16,727 nt of DNA from Halanaerobium sp. (GTDB taxonomy: Bacteria > Bacillota > Halanaerobiia > Halanaerobiales > Halanaerobiaceae). The stretch is from NCBI GenBank assembly GCA_003070825.1, contig QBLP01000056.1:1-16727 (forward strand), written 5' to 3'. Shown one piece after another: positions 1 through 8,079 of this stretch; position 1 is the first letter of the stretch; each line of letters begins with the position of its first letter. The notes under the pieces were generated by a model, which was given only the letters and a program-made list of their open reading frames with translations, had not been told where the DNA came from and did no database searches. Both the position numbers and the translations under genes were made by a program.

Positions 1-2
1 AA

Positions 3-104
3 CCAGTGCTGTTAAACTATTATAATCTTAGCAATAAAGCAGGAAGTTTGCTAAATAAAAAGAATAATAATTATGAGAGAATATTAATAATTTATCAGGA
101 TTAA
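3..104 (+). other. Possible 3' end of an upstream gene (open frame to the window edge)
   Basis: A frame opens at the left edge and runs 33 codons to a TAA at 102-104, ending in residues like ERILIIYQD. It would finish 33 bp before yiaK. I recognise no family. In DNA this AT-rich a chance open stretch of this length is possible, so this is only a candidate for the tail of a gene lying mostly outside the window. The remaining bases up to 137 hold nothing clear except the yiaK ribosome binding site. Confidence 0.2.
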
Positions 105-137
105 AAAGTACAGAAAAACAATTGAGGAGTGGGTTAA

Positions 138-1124
138 ATGCGAATTTCCTACCAGAAGCTATATGATAAATTTTTTGAAATCCTTTTGGACCGAGGTTTC
201 GAGAAGAAAAAAGCAGAACTGGCTGCCAAAAATTTTGCCGACAGCAGTCTGGATGGTTTTCAGTCTCACGGAGTTAATAGATTTCCCGAGTTTATAATGA
301 TGATTGACGAAGGTTATATAGATATCAAGGCTGAGCCAAAAAAGGTTGATACTAATGGGAATATTGAAATATATGATGGACAGCTGGGCCCCGGGAATTT
401 AAATGCTCAGTTGATAATGGAGAAAGCAATTGAAAAAGCCAAAAGAGAAGGTATAGCAGTTATGGCTCTGAAAAACACAAACCACTGGATGCGGGGAGGT
501 GCTTTTGGCTGGCAGGCAGCAGAAGCAGGTTGTGGGGCGATTTGTTTTACTAATACACTACCTAATTTACCACCCTGGGGAGCAAAAGAATCAAAACTTG
601 GAAATAATCCCCTTGTAATGGCAGTTCCCCGGCCTAAAAAGCATATTGTTTTAGATATGGCAGTTTCTCAGTATGCTTATGGAACCCTGGGAAAATATGA
701 GATGGAAAATAAGGAATTACCCTATCCAGGTGGTTATAATCAAGCAGGGGAATTAACCACAGATCCAGGAGAGATTTTGAAATCAATGCGGCCGCTTCCA
801 GCCGGTTACTGGAAAGGATCCGGGCTTTCAATGATGTTTGATTTGTTTGCTTCACTACTCTCTGGAGGTTTAAATACTTTTTTAATTGGGGAAAAAGAAA
901 AAGAATATGCGATTTCTCAACTGTTTATGGTTTTTGATATGGAAGATAAAATTAATGAAGAAACAATTGAACAGACAGTTGATTCGGTTCATTCGGCTGA
1001 GAGAGTTGATCCTGAACAAAGACCTACTTATCCAGGGGAAAGAACCTATTTAAGAAGACAGGAAAATTTAGAAAAAGGAATCCCAGTTAATGAAGAAGTC
1101 TGGGAGAAGATCAATAGTTTATAA
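138..1124 (+). CDS. yiaK: 2,3-diketo-L-gulonate reductase (YiaK-type, malate/L-lactate dehydrogenase family)
   Basis: Cytoplasmic NAD(H)-dependent oxidoreductase of the Ldh2/YiaK family. E. coli YiaK reduces 2,3-diketo-L-gulonate to 3-keto-L-gulonate in L-ascorbate/L-xylulose-type sugar acid catabolism. The 328-aa product matches the family length (about 332 aa). The block SHGVNRFP (residues 43-50) carries the expected catalytic His44. NHWMRGG (115-121), PPWGAKE around 144-150, GYWKGSG in the C-terminal half and the late SAER motif all match YiaK as I remember it. GAGGAG at 124-129 precedes the ATG by 8 nt, which supports the start. The closeness to YiaK makes the family assignment strong, but substrate is not fixed by sequence alone, and a related 2-oxo acid or imino acid reductase remains possible. 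No other ascorbate, gulonate or TRAP-transporter gene is visible, so its operon, if any, lies upstream. Confidence 0.85.
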   Translation: MRISYQKLYDKFFEILLDRGFEKKKAELAAKNFADSSLDGFQSHGVNRFPEFIMMIDEGYIDIKAEPKKVDTNGNIEIYDGQLGPGNLNAQLIMEKAIEKAKREGIAVMALKNTNHWMRGGAFGWQAAEAGCGAICFTNTLPNLPPWGAKESKLGNNPLVMAVPRPKKHIVLDMAVSQYAYGTLGKYEMENKELPYPGGYNQAGELTTDPGEILKSMRPLPAGYWKGSGLSMMFDLFASLLSGGLNTFLIGEKEKEYAISQLFMVFDMEDKINEETIEQTVDSVHSAERVDPEQRPTYPGERTYLRRQENLEKGIPVNEEVWEKINSL

Positions 1125-1241
1125 TCAAAAATTCAGGGACAGCTTTCTTATTTGAAGAATGATAAGCTGGTCTATCAAAATCTTGATAAGTCAATAAAAT
1201 ATTATCTGGATTATATTAAATATGTAAATAAAAATACATAA
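1125..1241 (+). other. Open, coding-like fragment immediately after yiaK
   Basis: Directly after the yiaK stop (1122-1124) the same frame stays open for 38 codons to TAA at 1239-1241. The residues look protein-like (for example SYLKNDKLVYQNLDKS), but there is no start codon with a ribosome binding site. It may be the remnant of a former gene tail left when the neighbouring DNA was rearranged, or simply a chance open frame. A small perfect inverted repeat (TATCAA at 1173-1178 and TTGATA at 1183-1188) lies inside it but lacks a T-run, so I do not call a terminator. The rest, up to 1345, is AT-rich and must hold the jet promoter, which I cannot place with confidence. Confidence 0.2.
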
Positions 1242-1345
1242 TATATTAAAACTCAGATTATCTGGTTCTAAAAGCAGGAAGAATCTCTCCTAAATAGAAT
1301 AATATTAAATGAAAGCAAATTAAAAATTATTCTGGAGAGGGTTTT

Positions 1346-2836
1346 ATGGATCAGGCAAATACAGGTTTACATGAGCGCTTAAAAAAGACAAAAGCAATAG
1401 CAGAACTGGGACAGGGAATGGATGTGGGCACACTTAACGAATATTCCCATCAAATTTCTCTTTACCTGCTGCTAAAGGTTTTCAAAAGAGAAATAAATAA
1501 TAATCAGCAGCGCAGCCGCAGTGATTTGCTGCAGCTGACTGTTGAAATTTTAAAAGAAATGCAGCTTAATATAAATATGGAAGAAATTGAAAGACTGGTG
1601 GATGGAGTTCTTTATTCGGGAGATCCCAAACAGCAGTCATATTTTCATGTCAAAATTTATGATGAAACAGCGGGAGGATTTAGAGATTTTAAATACCGCT
1701 ATTTGATTCCGGACCGGGAGGCTTCCAACTGGCAGGAAGGTGGGAGCACAGTCTACAGGCTCTCCGAGATTTCACAGGAGATAATTTTTATTACCAGGGA
1801 GATTCTGCAGGAGTTTGGTTTTGATCTGGAGCAGTTTTATACTCTGCAGCTGATTAAAAACGGTAACTTTAAAGAAGCTAAAGGCAGTGTCAGCAATTTA
1901 ATTGCCCGGGTCCGCAACTTGATCAAAAAGGAAAAGGACTGGCGGGAGGATATACTGCGCAATCCGGGCCTGATATTTTCAGCCTACAAAGAGCGCCGAC
2001 GTCGGACTGAGGCTGAGGTCAGGGAGCAGTTTAAAGAAGAGAAAAAAGTTTTCAGTGATATTTTTGTCTGGCGGGACAGGCTGGACAGTTTTGAAAATGT
2101 TGATCAGAAAGAAGGAGAACTCCTATTTGAAGAACTGGAGCGAGCAAGAGCTCTCCATGATTATCTGGCAGAACTGACAGTTTCCAATCTGTCACTTGAG
2201 CTGCAGCTGAGACGGGAAAATCCCGATATTTTCTGGCAGACTTCTCGCCTGAGTTTTAAAAAAGATTTCTGGCAGAATACTGTACTTAAGTCAGGACTTC
2301 CTAAAATCGATGATTTAGAAAAAATGCTGAATCCACTCTTTTCTCCGAAGCAGGACTTTATCTTTCCTTTAGACTGGGCCTGGTCTGAACAACAGCTTTA
2401 CAGCTATCTGGAAGAAAGTGAAGGGGAAATAGAAACAGTAGAAATTGACTCAGCTCCAGAGCGGGAAATAGACTGGGAGCTTGCGGTTGAACTCTGGCAG
2501 GATGTTTTTAACGAGCTGCTGCAAAAAGGAGAATTTAAGCTGACAGAACTAAATCAGCTGAGCACAGCCAAAAAAGAGAAATGGCTGAGTCAGCCAATTA
2601 ATCTGGAGTTATTTATGATGTTTATCATCACCGATATTAGACTTAAAATTGTGGAAGAATATCCGGGACTGGATGAGCGGCTGCTTTTATTCAATAAGTT
2701 AGTAAAAGCCGAGCCAAAACTGGCTGAGCTGGAAGGTAAAAAACTCGCAGCCAGGCTGACAGGCAGCAGTAAAAAAGTAAATCTACTTGATCAGTTTATT
2801 ATTTCACCCTATAAAATTTATCTGGAGGAAGATTAA
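1346..2836 (+). CDS. jetA: Wadjet defence protein JetA (kleisin/MukF-like subunit)
   Basis: First gene of a four-gene Wadjet operon. In Wadjet, JetA is the kleisin that bridges the two JetC heads and recruits JetB, giving an SMC-like machine that recognises and cleaves closed-circular plasmid DNA. The 496-aa product is soluble with no signal peptide. Residues about 30-100 look like an N-terminal helical/winged-helix segment. Residues 135-178 (YRLSEISQEIIFITREILQ and onward) resemble the MukF/MksF-type winged helix followed by a helical linker. A basic, charged helix (KERRRR, 215-220) starts a long helical middle, and the C-terminal part would be the second winged-helix domain. GGAGAGGG at 1334-1341 sits 4 nt before the ATG. 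Assignment rests mainly on the neighbours jetC and jetD, order and size. It lacks obvious likeness to the type I JetA (DUF3375) and fits what I remember of the other JetA family. Confidence 0.75.
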   Translation: MDQANTGLHERLKKTKAIAELGQGMDVGTLNEYSHQISLYLLLKVFKREINNNQQRSRSDLLQLTVEILKEMQLNINMEEIERLVDGVLYSGDPKQQSYFHVKIYDETAGGFRDFKYRYLIPDREASNWQEGGSTVYRLSEISQEIIFITREILQEFGFDLEQFYTLQLIKNGNFKEAKGSVSNLIARVRNLIKKEKDWREDILRNPGLIFSAYKERRRRTEAEVREQFKEEKKVFSDIFVWRDRLDSFENVDQKEGELLFEELERARALHDYLAELTVSNLSLELQLRRENPDIFWQTSRLSFKKDFWQNTVLKSGLPKIDDLEKMLNPLFSPKQDFIFPLDWAWSEQQLYSYLEESEGEIETVEIDSAPEREIDWELAVELWQDVFNELLQKGEFKLTELNQLSTAKKEKWLSQPINLELFMMFIITDIRLKIVEEYPGLDERLLLFNKLVKAEPKLAELEGKKLAARLTGSSKKVNLLDQFIISPYKIYLEED

Positions 2837-2837
2837 A

Positions 2838-3617
2838 ATGGCATTTAAACAGGAAGAGCTCGAAAATGGAGCCGCCCTATTTTTCAAACTTTTAGAAGAA
2901 GAGATTCTTTCAGTCTCTGATCCGCTGGCTGAAAAGTACAGAACTAACAGTGAGGTACATAATATCGTCAACACCATGGCTGCTGAGGCGGGTTTAAGAG
3001 TTTTTTCAACGGCCAAAAATGTTCATCTTGTCTCCAAGGCAAGAGGCTCAAGTTTTGCTAATTCATATACCCAGATGAAAGAAAAATATTCCGGCCTCAG
3101 GCGGAAGCGCTATTTTTATCTGGCCAATATCATTATTTCAATTTTTCTGGCTGAGATTGATAAAGAAAGTCATGTTCGGATACGCTGGGAAGAGGAAGGA
3201 ATCTCCTATCACCGCCTTTCTGACCTGGTTACCGCAACTTTAGAGAGCTGGCTTGAGCGCAAAAAAGAAGATGAGTCCTTTACTCAAAATTGGTCAATTG
3301 CCGTGGAAGAGGTGGCTGAGCTCTGGCTGACTGAGTTTAGCGAATATCGGCTGAATAAGGATGAGCAGGTGGATGTGACCAGAACTAAGGGTAATCGACT
3401 TTCTTTTATTAACACGGCTTTGAAACCCTTAACTGAACAGGGATTGATTATTGACCAGAGTGATGAGCTAAAGCTGATTCCAAAAGCGGAGCTTTATGAA
3501 CGGCTGGATGAACTCTACCACAGCCAGAAGCGCTACAATAAATTTATGGATTTGATTTTAGAAAGCAGAAAAGAGCTAGAGGAGGAAGATCAGAATGCCC
3601 AGACTGAGCAAAATTAG
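2838..3617 (+). CDS. jetB: Wadjet defence protein JetB (KITE/MukE-like subunit)
   Basis: Second subunit of the Wadjet complex. By analogy with MukE/MksE it would be a dimeric tandem winged-helix protein bound to the JetA kleisin and contacting DNA. The 259-aa protein begins MAFKQEELENGAALFFKLL. It has a conserved-looking basic patch (LRRKRYFYL) and a C-terminal segment (NRLSFINTALKPLTEQGLI) that reads as a winged helix. An in-frame ATG at 2787 would add 17 residues and overlap jetA by 50 nt. I prefer 2838 because GGAGGAAG (2824-2831) lies 6 nt before it and only 1 nt separates it from the jetA stop. From memory it may correspond to DUF6063, the JetB family of non-type-I Wadjet systems. Function is inferred from operon position rather than a diagnostic motif. 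Confidence 0.7.
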   Translation: MAFKQEELENGAALFFKLLEEEILSVSDPLAEKYRTNSEVHNIVNTMAAEAGLRVFSTAKNVHLVSKARGSSFANSYTQMKEKYSGLRRKRYFYLANIIISIFLAEIDKESHVRIRWEEEGISYHRLSDLVTATLESWLERKKEDESFTQNWSIAVEEVAELWLTEFSEYRLNKDEQVDVTRTKGNRLSFINTALKPLTEQGLIIDQSDELKLIPKAELYERLDELYHSQKRYNKFMDLILESRKELEEEDQNAQTEQN

Positions 3618-6600
3618 GATTACAGGGAATAAATATGATGGTTTTCAGAAACAGCACCGGAACTCAATCTTTGATCTGGAATCTGACCACAGTCTCTTTA
3701 CCCTGCAAAATGGCAGTGGTAAGGGGGTTATGCTGCAGCTGATCTCTCAGCTCCTCCTTCCTGGAACTGCCTGGGGTAAGCGGAATGGAAATAAGCTGGA
3801 GGGAATGTTTTATGACCGCTATCAGGTTTTTCAGCCTTATACCTTCCACGTGGTGCTGGAGTGGCGGCTTGATGGCAGTGAAGATAAAAAGCTTTTGACC
3901 GGAATCTGTGTTTCCGCTCACAAACAGCAGAGCACAACTGATGAAGAAGGCAAAGTTGGTCTAAAATATTTTCTCTATACTCATGAGTATCAGGGTAATA
4001 GCCGTTTTAGTCTGACTAATCTGCCCCTTTACACTAAAAGCAGTGATCAGGTGCTGGAATATCAGCGGCTGGAAGAATTCATTGATCAAAATCGGGCTGA
4101 TTTTATCAAATATTCCAAAACAGCTGTGTCGAGTCTTAACTCGGAATACTATCAGTATTTAAGCAGCCACGGGATTTATCGTTCGGAGTGGGAGATTATG
4201 AAAAATATCAACCGCAGTGAGGGAGGTTTGGAGAAATATTTTTCGCAGGCAAAAGATAATAAGGCTCTTTTTGATCAGTTGATTATTCCAGCTGTCAGTG
4301 AGAGCATCAGTTATTACAATGAGCGGGAAAAAAATTCGCTGCTCAATATTTTTGTAGACAATGTAAAAATTGCCCGCAATCTGCCTGAGCTTTTATCCCG
4401 ACGCGAGGATTTAAAAACTCTCTCCCAGATGGTTGACCCTCTCTTAAGTGATGCTAAGCAGGGGCTGCAGCTTAAAGAAACCCGGGAGATGATCAGAGAG
4501 CGAGGAAATAATTATTTGAAAGGGATTGCAGACCGCAGGACTTTTTTAGAAAATGAGCTGCGCCGCAGTCAGCGAGAAAAAGAAAAGACTGCAGAGCGGA
4601 TTAAAGAGCTTAATTTTGAATCAGAAAACTTAAAATATGTTAAAAAACTGAGGGCTTTAAATAAACTTAAGTCAGAACAGGAAAGCGCCGAAGTTGAGCA
4701 GCAGAAATTAGATAGTCAGCTTGAGCGGGTAAAAGCAGAAGAGCTGCAGTTAAAGCTGAACCAGAAATATCTCAAATTAGAGGAGCTGCTGAATGAAGCC
4801 GAAGCAAAAAGAGAAAAAATAAATTCTCTAAAAGAGAGAACTGAATTTAAGGAACTGGAAACAGAAATCAAGAAACTTAAGGAAGAGACAGCTGCAGAAA
4901 TTGCTGATCTAAACTCTAAAATTAAACATTCAGCTGCTGATTATTATTCCTATCAGAAATATTTAGCAGAGAAACTTAAGCAGCTGGAAGCTGAAGAAAA
5001 TAAGATTGAACAAAAAATTAGAGATGAGCAGCAGTTTAAGTTAAAATATGAGCACGAGAAGCAGCAGTTTGAGGCCGAAAAAGAAAAGTTGGCTCACTTT
5101 TTTAACCCGTTGGAGCTGGAAACGCCGGAGTATCTGCTGCAGAATTTGGATAAAGATATAGCTAATTTAAATTCTAAACTGGAAAAGCTGGAAGAAGCTT
5201 TAAAAGAACAGCAAGAACAGAAAGAAAAGCTGCAGGCTGAAAAACAGCAGACTGCAGTTAAAGCAGCCGCTCAAGAGACTATGGTCGAAAAGCTAAAAGA
5301 AGAGCTTCAAAAACAGAAAGAATCTGAGGAAGAGCTCTTTTCTCAGCTTCTAAAAAGTTTAAATCTTGATAAATTTGAGGAATTTTACAGTAAACAGTGG
5401 CTGCAGCAGCAAAAAAATGAACTCTTAAAATTAATCAACGAAAAAGAGGAAAGGCTGCAGGAGCTGAATGCAGATAAGTTTGAGCTCCAGCTTGACTTAA
5501 ATCTAAATGACAGAGAATACTGGGTGGCCAGTCTGGAGCAGAAAAGGCTCTATCAGAAAATTAAAGAGCTCGATATTCGCGTTTATTACGGCAGTGAATT
5601 TTTGTTTGAACTGGTGGAGCAGCGGCAAAAATATCTAAAAGACTATCCCCTGCTGCCTTATGGCCTGGTGGTAGTTTATGAGTCAGACTGGGAAAAGATT
5701 AAGGCTAATATTTCTATAGAGGAGATTTCTCACTTTGCTGTACCTATCTTTATCAACCATCAGCTGAACGGCAGTGATTCTAAGCTTCCCTTTAAACTTC
5801 TGACCGGTACGGAAAAGAATTTTACTGAGGATAAAAAGAATTTTGAGCAGTGGTTTAGTGGTTTAAAAAACAAAGAGGCTGAGATTAGAGAGACAATATC
5901 TATTCTGGAGCGAAAACTCAAAAACTTAAATCAGCTCAACTACCGGGCTGAGACCATGCTGACAGCAGAATCAGCTGCTGAAATCAAAATAAGATTGGGA
6001 AATGAGAAATCTAAACTGGAATCTCTGCAGGCAGAAATCAAGAAATATGAGCAGAGGATTAAAAATACAGCTGAAAAAATCAATTCTCTGAACAAAGAAT
6101 ATCAGCAAAAAGAGAAAAAATTAACTGAGCTTCAAGAAAATCAAAAGCAGGTTAAAGACTATCTGGAGGCAAAAAGGGAGCTGGAAAAGAAAGAAAGCCA
6201 CTATCAGGAAGCGCTGGCTGAGATAGAGCGGCTGGAGGGACTGCTTGGAGATAATAAAAAAGAGCAGAAAAAGAGGCAGAAAGAAGAGCTGCGGCTGGAA
6301 AATAATTATGAGAACTGGCTGCAGGCTCTGCGGGACTTTGCCGGCAGCTTAAATGAAATGCTGAGTGACAGGCAGGTTGAACTGAAAAGTGAATTTAGAA
6401 AAGAGGAGCTTAACATTGCTCCCCGGGAGCAGTATCCTGAGCTTTTTGCCTTTGAGCAGCATCAGTGTTATCTAAACTACGAGGAAGTGATTTCACTCCA
6501 GAAAAAAGAAGAGGAAAAGGCAGCTGAACTTAAATACCTGGAGGCAGGGCTGCAGAAGCTGCTGAAAGATATTAATGAGCTGAAATCAGAACTGACTCAG

Positions 6601-8079
6601 ATCTCTGCTGACTGGGAAGAGCGTGATTATGATTTCAAAAATCAGAGTCAGCTTAAGACTGCTCTGGAGGAAATAAGTGAGCAGCTTAAAAAGCTCCAAA
6701 AGCAGGCTCAGAACCTGCAGGAAGATATTTTGGTCCGCCGCGGCCAACTGGAATCAAGAGAAAATGAGCTGGAAGAGAAGGCAGCTGAAATTAAAGGTCG
6801 TTTTCAGCGCTCGGTTCAGAGCTGGGAGGAAGTAGAGCTAAATATTAAGGAGCTGGAAATAAAAAAAGAGCTGAGTGAAAATAGGGATTATTTCTCCAAG
6901 CTGGAAGAGATGATTTTAAATTATCAGGAAAAAATACAGATCTATAATAACCTCAGCAATAAGTTGGAATATTATCAGCTGGAGGCAGCAAAGGGTGAAC
7001 TCAATGCCGGAGTTAAAGAAGAACTTAAGGATTCCCCGGCAGCAGTTATCGAGAACTGGGAGAATGACTACCGCAGTATTGAAAATAAGCTTAAGTCTCT
7101 CCGGGAAAAAACTGAAGATAATTTCTATCACTTTAAAAATGATGTCAAGGATGTGGTGGAAAACATTACCTTAAAAAACAGCATCAACGAAAAACTGCTC
7201 CATAACTTTCGCGCCAGTGATTACCAGTATAACTATGAGATGCTGAATTCCTTTAAGGAATACATCAATAATGAGCTGAACACAATTGACCGCAACAAAA
7301 CGGAGGCAGAAGAGGCCAGACAGCAGTGGGCTGAGCGCTCGGCAATTCATGTGATGCGGCTGATTACTTCGATGAAGGAAATGATCAGCAATATGGTCTA
7401 CCACAATCAGCGGGGTCATGCCTTTCCTTTGGTCAGACTGCGCCGGGATGATCTGCTGCCTGATGATGGGCAGGAGGTAATTGCAGAGCTGAAGGAATAT
7501 TTCCTGGAGCTGATCAATAAATTTAACCGGGAGGAAATTGATGTTGAGCAGCTGCCGGATTATAAGCTCAAGGAATACTGTGGAGATGCCGCTCTTTTCT
7601 CAAGAGCACTGCGCGGCCGCTATCCTGTGCTCCAGGTCTATAAAATGACCGAAAAAAATGAATTTATCCATGCCCGTCCCCAGGATTATTTCTATTCTGA
7701 CTGGGAATCAGTGATTCAGGGTAAGGGGAATGGACCTGAGGGCAGTGGTGGTCAGTCACTTTCGATCAATGCCTTCATGATGATGATGCTTTTAAATTAC
7801 AAAAAACAGCGTTTTGATAAGTCAAATCCCTGGACAGTGCTTTTTCTGGATAATCCCTTTGGTAAGGCTTCGGCAGCTCATGTGCTGGATCCAATCTTTA
7901 AGATTGCCGATAAGCTTAATTTCCAGCTGGTTGCCTTTGCTGCACCGGAGATTATCAAAACTGAAATTTCGGAGCGCTTTCCTGTTTTCTGGGCACTGGA
8001 GATCGGTGACACTGAGCGCAACCAGGGTGTTGTCAAGGGACAGGTGATTTATGGTGAAAGACGAGCAAAAATGGATTAG
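3595..8079 (+). CDS. jetC: Wadjet defence protein JetC (SMC-like ATPase)
   Basis: Motor subunit of Wadjet, an SMC/MukB-type ATPase of 1494 aa expected to dimerise, load on DNA and extrude loops until plasmid topology triggers JetD cleavage. An N-terminal head carries a P-loop-like NGSGKGVMLQ (residues 39-48). Long Glu/Lys/Gln-rich coiled coils run from about 290 to 630 and from about 755 to 1250, separated by a globular hinge at about 636-752 (YYGSEFLFELV, LPYGLVVVYESDW). The C-terminal head holds an ABC signature, GSGGQSLS (1383-1390), and a Walker B-like VLFLDNPFGK (1415-1424). Two positions are unusual: the residue after the P-loop lysine is Gly44 rather than Ser/Thr, and the Walker B acid is followed by Asn1420 rather than Glu. 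The ATG at 3595 lies inside jetB (23-nt overlap) behind AGGAGGAAG at 3580-3588. Much longer than type I JetC as I remember it, which argues for another subtype. MukB and SbcC are less likely given the operon. Confidence 0.88.
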   Translation: MPRLSKIRITGNKYDGFQKQHRNSIFDLESDHSLFTLQNGSGKGVMLQLISQLLLPGTAWGKRNGNKLEGMFYDRYQVFQPYTFHVVLEWRLDGSEDKKLLTGICVSAHKQQSTTDEEGKVGLKYFLYTHEYQGNSRFSLTNLPLYTKSSDQVLEYQRLEEFIDQNRADFIKYSKTAVSSLNSEYYQYLSSHGIYRSEWEIMKNINRSEGGLEKYFSQAKDNKALFDQLIIPAVSESISYYNEREKNSLLNIFVDNVKIARNLPELLSRREDLKTLSQMVDPLLSDAKQGLQLKETREMIRERGNNYLKGIADRRTFLENELRRSQREKEKTAERIKELNFESENLKYVKKLRALNKLKSEQESAEVEQQKLDSQLERVKAEELQLKLNQKYLKLEELLNEAEAKREKINSLKERTEFKELETEIKKLKEETAAEIADLNSKIKHSAADYYSYQKYLAEKLKQLEAEENKIEQKIRDEQQFKLKYEHEKQQFEAEKEKLAHFFNPLELETPEYLLQNLDKDIANLNSKLEKLEEALKEQQEQKEKLQAEKQQTAVKAAAQETMVEKLKEELQKQKESEEELFSQLLKSLNLDKFEEFYSKQWLQQQKNELLKLINEKEERLQELNADKFELQLDLNLNDREYWVASLEQKRLYQKIKELDIRVYYGSEFLFELVEQRQKYLKDYPLLPYGLVVVYESDWEKIKANISIEEISHFAVPIFINHQLNGSDSKLPFKLLTGTEKNFTEDKKNFEQWFSGLKNKEAEIRETISILERKLKNLNQLNYRAETMLTAESAAEIKIRLGNEKSKLESLQAEIKKYEQRIKNTAEKINSLNKEYQQKEKKLTELQENQKQVKDYLEAKRELEKKESHYQEALAEIERLEGLLGDNKKEQKKRQKEELRLENNYENWLQALRDFAGSLNEMLSDRQVELKSEFRKEELNIAPREQYPELFAFEQHQCYLNYEEVISLQKKEEEKAAELKYLEAGLQKLLKDINELKSELTQISADWEERDYDFKNQSQLKTALEEISEQLKKLQKQAQNLQEDILVRRGQLESRENELEEKAAEIKGRFQRSVQSWEEVELNIKELEIKKELSENRDYFSKLEEMILNYQEKIQIYNNLSNKLEYYQLEAAKGELNAGVKEELKDSPAAVIENWENDYRSIENKLKSLREKTEDNFYHFKNDVKDVVENITLKNSINEKLLHNFRASDYQYNYEMLNSFKEYINNELNTIDRNKTEAEEARQQWAERSAIHVMRLITSMKEMISNMVYHNQRGHAFPLVRLRRDDLLPDDGQEVIAELKEYFLELINKFNREEIDVEQLPDYKLKEYCGDAALFSRALRGRYPVLQVYKMTEKNEFIHARPQDYFYSDWESVIQGKGNGPEGSGGQSLSINAFMMMMLLNYKKQRFDKSNPWTVLFLDNPFGKASAAHVLDPIFKIADKLNFQLVAFAAPEIIKTEISERFPVFWALEIGDTERNQGVVKGQVIYGERRAKMD

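Noticed and set aside
1140..1188. Inverted repeats after yiaK (CAGCTT/AAGCTG and TATCAA/TTGATA) as a terminator
   Set aside because: The first has a 6-bp stem with an 18-nt loop and the second is AT-rich; neither is followed by a run of T.
2787..2837. Longer jetB start at ATG 2787
   Set aside because: It would add 17 hydrophobic/basic residues encoded within the end of jetA and lacks a good ribosome binding site; GGAGGAAG is correctly placed for the ATG at 2838.
3664..3937. Antisense and alternative-frame open stretches inside jetC, yiaK and the 605-aa gene
   Set aside because: They lie wholly within strongly coding genes, have no ribosome binding sites, and their translations look like shadows of the coding strand.
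3730..6720. Many CTGCAG hexamers in jetC, considered as a repeat or regulatory signal
   Set aside because: They fall at Leu-Gln and Ala/Cys-Arg type codon pairs of Gln/Leu-rich coiled coils in a fixed frame, so composition explains them.
3595..8079. Reading the long coiled-coil ATPase as SbcC, RecN or MukB
   Set aside because: No SbcD-type nuclease or Zn hook is present, and the jetA/jetB/Toprim neighbours and head motifs fit Wadjet better.
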